Shown here: positions 24,353 to 28,266 of the stretch, piece by piece
Layout: each line of letters opens with the position of its first letter
Numbering within the stretch: the stretch's first letter is position 1
Origin: a virus
DNA: 28,266 nucleotides
Strand: one strand, 5' to 3'
IMG/VR virus record: IMGVR_UViG_3300045135_002368
Coordinates: 1 to 28,266 of that record
Notes under the pieces: generated by a model
What the model saw: only the letters and a program-made list of their open reading frames with translations
Databases searched by the model: none
What the model was told of the DNA's origin: nothing
Program-made: the position numbers and the translations under genes

Positions 24353-24663
24353 AAACTTATAAACAGTTTTTGTCCGAGAACGTTACAATTCAAGGAGATT
24401 TTAACGGCACTTTAAATATTGGCGCAGAAGCACCTCAACCCCAAAAGGTTGGTGAATCATATTATGCCGATATTGTTTGGGAAGGGAAAATTTACAGAAT
24501 GGAAATTGAAGGAAAAATGCCATCAAAACAATCTCTTGGTGAACAACTTCAAGGAGAATATCCTGGTGCCGTAGTTCACCAAATTTATCCTTCTACTGAG
24601 AGGTCATTAAATATTAAGAGTGCTCAAAGATATCAACCAGAAAGATTAAGTTGGAGTGACTGA
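24349..24663 (+). CDS. 104-aa protein: capsid-targeting-like peptide plus W-x-GK/YPGA domain
   Basis: The start MKTYKQFLSE is the closest of the set to the T4 capsid-targeting sequence MKTYQEFIAE: same length, seven of ten residues shared when aligned straight, and LSE matching the protease consensus. The rest holds a domain with VWEGKIYRMEIEG, MPSKQSLGEQLQGEYPGAVV. This aligns with LSWRGKYYAIKMFF...PSRSDVQLQIDKVYPGARI in the 486-residue protein upstream. The start overlaps the previous gene as ATGA, and the next gene starts within its stop. A packaged head protein carrying this domain is inferred. Confidence 0.78.
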   Translation: MKTYKQFLSENVTIQGDFNGTLNIGAEAPQPQKVGESYYADIVWEGKIYRMEIEGKMPSKQSLGEQLQGEYPGAVVHQIYPSTERSLNIKSAQRYQPERLSWSD

Positions 24664-25376
24664 TGGCAAAAGATTTTTTATGGGGTGAAGAGTTTAAACT
24701 TGATGTTGCCCGTGGTAAAGCAAGAGGTGCTTCTGTAAGAAACATCTTTGGATATAACACTGCTGGTACAACTGCTCTAAGAGCAGTTTGGGATAAAGCT
24801 GCTGATTATGCATATCCAGCATCTGCAGTCACGATGACTGTAACTAATGATGATGCGGCTGATGATGGAGGAACAGTTCTTATCAAAGGTCTTGATGCGA
24901 ACTATGCAGAAGTTTCCGAGACTGTAACTACTAATAATGCAACTCCACCAACTACTACCCAAACATTTTTGAGAATCAATGATGTAATTTATACAAACAC
25001 TGGTGCAAATGCAGGCATCATTGATGTGAGTAATGGTGGTGTAGATTACGCAAGAATTCGTGCTGGTGACGGTAGAAATCAGGCATCAATTTACACAGTT
25101 CCTGCAGGATGTGAGTTTTACTTATATCGTATTGATGCGTTCTCTTCAGATGGTACTGCTGCAAAACCATTCATCTTTAGAAACTACACCCGTACTTCTG
25201 CGGGAGCAGAATATAATACTGCTAGAACAACTGCTCTTGGTAACATGAGTATTCAGAGAAGACTTCCCTTTAAATACTCAGAGAAGACTGATATCCAACT
25301 CCAAATGTCAACTAGTTCAGGAACTCATGAACTTGCTGTATTTAGTGAAGGTATCCTAATTAAAGAATCTATGTGA
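24663..25376 (+). CDS. Probable virion structural protein, beta-rich, unknown role
   Basis: This 237-residue protein lacks the MKTFKQF start (it begins MAKDFLWGEEFKLDVARGK). It has strand-rich sequence such as VTMTVTNDDAADDGGTVLIK, GLDANYAEVSETVTTN and YTVPAGCEFYLYRIDAFSS, ending in LAVFSEGILIKESM. The pattern looks like a jelly-roll or Ig-like capsid surface or fibre protein, and similar ones occur in marine phages, but I cannot name it. It starts within the stop of the previous gene (TGATG) and lies 7 nt before gp17. Its position among head and packaging genes favours a head-associated or decoration role. Confidence 0.7.
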   Translation: MAKDFLWGEEFKLDVARGKARGASVRNIFGYNTAGTTALRAVWDKAADYAYPASAVTMTVTNDDAADDGGTVLIKGLDANYAEVSETVTTNNATPPTTTQTFLRINDVIYTNTGANAGIIDVSNGGVDYARIRAGDGRNQASIYTVPAGCEFYLYRIDAFSSDGTAAKPFIFRNYTRTSAGAEYNTARTTALGNMSIQRRLPFKYSEKTDIQLQMSTSSGTHELAVFSEGILIKESM

Positions 25377-25383
25377 GTAAATT

Positions 25384-27036
25384 ATGAGTGATAATGTATA
25401 CCTTGGCAATCCTAATTTAAAAAAAGCGAACACCCCTATTGAGTTTACAGAGGATCAAGTTCGAGAATTTATTAAATGTAAAGAAGACCCAGTTTACTTT
25501 GCAAACAACTATATTAAAATTGTTTCTCTTGATGAGGGTCTGACTCAGTTTCACCCATACCATTTTCAAGAGAAGTTAATCAATAACTTCCACAATAACA
25601 GATTTAATATCTGTAAGATGCCTCGTCAGACTGGTAAATCTACTACAGTCGTATCTTACCTTTTGCATTATGCTGTATTTAACGACAGTGTGAACATTGG
25701 TATTCTGGCAAACAAAGCAGCAACTGCAAGGGAACTTCTTGGAAGGTTACAAACTGCATACGAGAACTTACCTAAATGGATGCAACAGGGTATTATATCC
25801 TGGAACAAAGGCAGTTTGGAGTTAGAGAATGGCAGTAAGATATTGGCAGCTTCTACGTCTGCGAGTGCTGTCCGAGGTATGTCATTTAACATCCTCTTTC
25901 TCGACGAATTCGCGTTCGTCCCAAATCACGTTGCTGACTCGTTCTTTGCATCTGTTTATCCTACTATTACTTCTGGTAAAAACACCAAAGTAATTATTGT
26001 ATCTACCCCACATGGTATGAATCACTTCTACCGCATGTGGCACGATGCGGAGAAAGGAAAGAATGAGTATGTTCCGACAGATGTTCATTGGTCAGAAGTT
26101 CCTGGAAGGGATTTGAAGTGGAAAGAAACAACTATTGCAAATACATCAGAACAGCAATTTAAAGTTGAGTTTGAATGTGAGTTCTTAGGATCAGTTGATA
26201 CCCTGATTGCTCCAAGTAAACTAAGAACACTAATATACGATAACCCAATTCAAAAAAATGCTGGTTTAGATGTCTATGAGGCATCAAAAGAAAACCATGA
26301 CTATGTGATGACAGTTGACGTTGCAAGAGGAGTTGGAGAAGACTACTCTGCATTTGTTGTTGTAGATATTACACAGTTCCCCCATAGAGTTGTTGCAAAA
26401 TATCGGAACAATGATATCAAACCGATGTTGTTCCCCAATATCATATATGAGGTAGCAAAGAATTATAATAGTGCATTCATCTTATGTGAGGTAAATGATA
26501 TTGGAGATCAGGTTGCAAGTATTCTTCAGTATGATCTGGAATATCAGAACTTATTGATGTGTTCTATGAGAGGCAGAGCAGGACAGATTGTTGGACAAGG
26601 ATTCTCTGGCAAGAAGACTCAACTTGGCGTCAAGATGTCTAAGACTGTTAAGAAGGTTGGTTCACTCAACTTAAAAACTTTAATTGAAGAAGATAAACTG
26701 ATTTTCAATGACTATGAGATTATCTCTGAACTGACAACCTTTATCTCAAAGCATAACTCATTTGAGGCAGAAGAAGGTTGTAATGATGACTTAGCAATGT
26801 GTCTTGTCATCTATGCTTGGTTGGTTCAGATGGACTACTTTAAAGAGTTAACTGACCAGGATGTTCGTAAGAGATTATATGAAGAGCAAAAAAATCAGAT
26901 TGAACAAGACATGGCACCATTTGGTTTTATGGATGATGGATTGGATGATGCAAGTTTTACTGATGATCAAGGTGATAGATGGTTTAAGGCAGATGAGTAT
27001 GGCGACAAGTCTTATATGTGGGAGTATTTTTCATAA
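25384..27036 (+). CDS. 17: Terminase large subunit gp17 (packaging ATPase and nuclease)
   Basis: gp17 pumps DNA into the prohead and cuts the concatemer. The ATPase half shows Walker A MPRQTGKST (79-87; K85), Walker B ILFLDEFAF (170-178; D174, E175) and the coupling motif VSTPHG (206-211). The nuclease half shows the RNase H-like acidic set: D312 in MTVDVARG, E369 in FILCEVNDIGDQ, and D468/D469 in GCNDDLAMCLVIYAW. At 550 residues it is shorter than T4 gp17 (610), but all catalytic residues are present. The start is 7 nt after the previous gene. The stop overlaps the start of the zinc-ribbon gene (TAATG). Confidence 0.97.
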   Translation: MSDNVYLGNPNLKKANTPIEFTEDQVREFIKCKEDPVYFANNYIKIVSLDEGLTQFHPYHFQEKLINNFHNNRFNICKMPRQTGKSTTVVSYLLHYAVFNDSVNIGILANKAATARELLGRLQTAYENLPKWMQQGIISWNKGSLELENGSKILAASTSASAVRGMSFNILFLDEFAFVPNHVADSFFASVYPTITSGKNTKVIIVSTPHGMNHFYRMWHDAEKGKNEYVPTDVHWSEVPGRDLKWKETTIANTSEQQFKVEFECEFLGSVDTLIAPSKLRTLIYDNPIQKNAGLDVYEASKENHDYVMTVDVARGVGEDYSAFVVVDITQFPHRVVAKYRNNDIKPMLFPNIIYEVAKNYNSAFILCEVNDIGDQVASILQYDLEYQNLLMCSMRGRAGQIVGQGFSGKKTQLGVKMSKTVKKVGSLNLKTLIEEDKLIFNDYEIISELTTFISKHNSFEAEEGCNDDLAMCLVIYAWLVQMDYFKELTDQDVRKRLYEEQKNQIEQDMAPFGFMDDGLDDASFTDDQGDRWFKADEYGDKSYMWEYFS

Positions 27037-27257
27037 TGGACTTAGATGGTCAAATAAAACTTGGTCATCTTTTACTTCAAGATAGAAGATGTAGATCTTG
27101 TGGAGAAATAAAAAATTTAGTAGAGGATTTTTACAGAACTAGAAAAGATAGAGGTCCAGTAGCTTCATCTTATTCATATGAATGTAAGGAATGCACAATA
27201 AAGAGAATAATGAAAAATAAAAAATGCGATAATAGTTGGGATTATCCAGATTGGTAG
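27036..27257 (+). CDS. Small zinc-ribbon protein between gp17 and gp18
   Basis: This 73-residue protein has two CxxC pairs, C19/C22 (CRSCGEIK) and C50/C53 (CKEC), separated by a basic stretch with FYRTRKDRG. This is a four-Cys zinc-binding pattern. The start at 27036 overlaps the gp17 stop by 1 nt; an in-frame ATG six codons earlier lies inside gp17 and is less likely. Phage HNH endonucleases often carry such an N-terminal ribbon, but no HNH motif is present, so it is not called a nuclease. A role with DNA, for example alongside the terminase, is possible. A terminator-like hairpin follows. Confidence 0.8.
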   Translation: MDLDGQIKLGHLLLQDRRCRSCGEIKNLVEDFYRTRKDRGPVASSYSYECKECTIKRIMKNKKCDNSWDYPDW

Positions 27258-27273
27258 TTCACGTCACGTTTCC

Positions 27274-27293
27274 CCTGTGAAAACATAGGTTTT
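27274..27293 (+). terminator. Probable intrinsic terminator upstream of gp18
   Basis: CCTGTG, then an AAAA loop, then CATAGG forms a 6-bp stem with one G-U pair, directly followed by TTTT. It lies in the 82-nt gap after the zinc-ribbon gene, just before the gp18 promoter, where it would insulate sheath expression. Confidence 0.5.
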
Positions 27294-27301
27294 AATAAAT
27301 A
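27294..27301 (+). promoter_or_regulatory. Late promoter for tail sheath gp18
   Basis: AATAAATA directly follows the terminator T-run and lies 38 nt before the gp18 start. The predicted leader holds a CGGAG ribosome site at 27326-27330. The terminator-promoter-ribosome-site order is what a highly expressed structural gene would need. Confidence 0.55.
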
Positions 27302-27339
27302 TTTTCAGATAAAACACGATTGACACGGAGAATCAAAAC

Positions 27340-28266
27340 ATGGCGACTCCTCAATTATCTCCTGGTGTATTAACTAGAGAGGTTGACTTAACTGTAGGAA
27401 GAGCTGATAATGTCTTAGATAATATTGGTGCTATTGCAGGTCCATTCCAAATCGGACCTGTTGAAGAGGCAGTTGACATTCAGACAGAACAGCAACTCAT
27501 TAATTCCTTTGGTAGACCCATTGGAACCGATGCTCAGTATGAGTATTGGATGAGTGCATCTTCTTTCCTTTCTTACGGTGGCGTCCTCAAGGTAGCGAGA
27601 GTTGACGGAGCGTCACTCAATACTGCTAATGCAGCACCAGGATACGCTGCTACAACAAGTCTCAAAATCAAGAACTACGACGACTATAACAACAATCACT
27701 CAGGTGAAGCAGTCGAGTATGTTTATGGAGCGAAGACTCCTGGTTCTTGGTCAAACAACTTAAGAGTTTGTTTCATTGATGACCTTGCAGACCAAAGAAT
27801 TGGAATTAACACAACCAATTTGAGTGCATTTGGAGCACAGGTTGGTTATGGTATTACTACCTCCCTTAGTAGCACTTTACCTGGTGCTGGAACAACATCA
27901 ACCTTTAATGGATATCTTAAGGGTATCATCACTGGAGTTTCAACAGATACAACTAACGGAAACAGCACCATTGATGTAAAGGTTGTTTCTAGAGTTTCTT
28001 CTGCAGGAACTGTGACAAACATCGATTATGGTCAAGGTAGTGCTCTTAACTCATATGAGACTGCTGACACTGTTTTCTTTGTTAACAACTCAGGTATCAA
28101 CACAGGTAACGTAACTTCGGTTGCTGGTGTAACCGCTGGCGAAGTTCTTGACTGGTATGACCAACAAACATTGGGTTTAACAAACTCCACTGTATATTGG
28201 AAGACTCTTGCACCAAAACCAAGAACCAATCAGTACTCTGCTGATAGAAGTGGCAGAAACGATTCA
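27340..28266 (+). CDS. 18: Tail sheath protein gp18 (3' end cut by window)
   Basis: gp18 forms the contractile sheath around the tail tube. The first 309 residues are present, open to the right edge. The N-terminus is typical of myovirus sheaths: MATPQLSPGVLTREVDLT, then IGAIAGPFQIGPVEEAVDI, then FGRP...YWMSASSFLSYGGVLKVARV. This is the N-terminal strand that links neighbouring sheath subunits, followed by the conserved GG..KVARV region. Residues about 165-280 (rich in Ser, Thr and Gly) probably form the outward, variable domain. The start ATG at 27340 has a CGGAG ribosome site 9 nt upstream and its own promoter and upstream terminator. Confidence 0.93.
   Translation, partial: MATPQLSPGVLTREVDLTVGRADNVLDNIGAIAGPFQIGPVEEAVDIQTEQQLINSFGRPIGTDAQYEYWMSASSFLSYGGVLKVARVDGASLNTANAAPGYAATTSLKIKNYDDYNNNHSGEAVEYVYGAKTPGSWSNNLRVCFIDDLADQRIGINTTNLSAFGAQVGYGITTSLSSTLPGAGTTSTFNGYLKGIITGVSTDTTNGNSTIDVKVVSRVSSAGTVTNIDYGQGSALNSYETADTVFFVNNSGINTGNVTSVAGVTAGEVLDWYDQQTLGLTNSTVYWKTLAPKPRTNQYSADRSGRNDS

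Noticed and set aside
27036-27257. HNH homing endonuclease call for the zinc-ribbon gene
   Set aside because: Only the four-Cys ribbon is present. No HNH or endonuclease VII-like catalytic residues can be seen in its 73 residues.

Overview
The window is a piece of the late, structural half of a T4-like myovirus genome. The DNA is AT-rich, all genes are on the + strand, and there are no host genes, tRNAs or mobile elements. The order gp8 - large tail protein - gp13 - gp14 - gp15 - gp16 - gp17 - gp18 follows the T4 late region. Sequence style (a DUF4815-type giant tail protein, GSGY-type beta repeats, a marine-phage fibre, tiny MKTFKQF-type genes) points to a marine phage of the cyanophage or pelagiphage group. 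The host (Prochlorococcus, Synechococcus or SAR11) cannot be decided from this window.

Layout. (1) Positions 2-9844 hold tail and baseplate genes: the end of a large virion protein cut by the left edge, a 949-residue tail fibre with about two dozen YadA-head-like repeats and a cupredoxin-like domain, a subtilisin-family protease, and baseplate wedge gp8. (2) Positions 9851-17476 encode one 2541-residue DUF4815 protein, sitting where T4 has genes 9-12 and wac. (3) Positions 17478-21603 hold two tiny proteins, then neck proteins gp13 and gp14, tail-completion protein gp15 and small terminase gp16. (4) Positions 21590-25376 are an accessory block lying between the two terminase subunits, which are neighbours in T4. 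It has nine genes, mostly overlapping by 1-14 nt. (5) Positions 25384-28266 hold large terminase gp17, a small zinc-ribbon protein, a probable terminator, and the start of tail sheath gp18, cut by the right edge.

The most interesting part is the gp16-gp17 block. Five of its small genes begin with nearly the same peptide (MKTFRQFQE, MKTFKQFKE, MKTFKQFQE, MKSFKEFVE, MKTYKQFLSE). This closely matches the cleavable capsid-targeting sequence of T4 internal head proteins (MKTYQEFIAE), which prohead protease gp21 removes after Glu. I infer that the block encodes proteins packaged inside the head, perhaps injected with the DNA. Cargo candidates include a very basic Cys-containing peptide and small domains, one of which also occurs in the neighbouring 486-residue mosaic protein.

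A second theme is domain sharing. The same beta-repeat modules (GSGY-type, GExxxG-type and an RGxxGT-type module) recur in fibre-like proteins and as insertions or extensions in core proteins gp8, gp14 and gp15. This suggests a phage whose neck and baseplate carry extra surface decoration. T4-type late promoter octamers (NATAAATA) lie upstream of the fibre, gp8, gp13, gp15 and gp18. Other genes appear co-transcribed and often translationally coupled.
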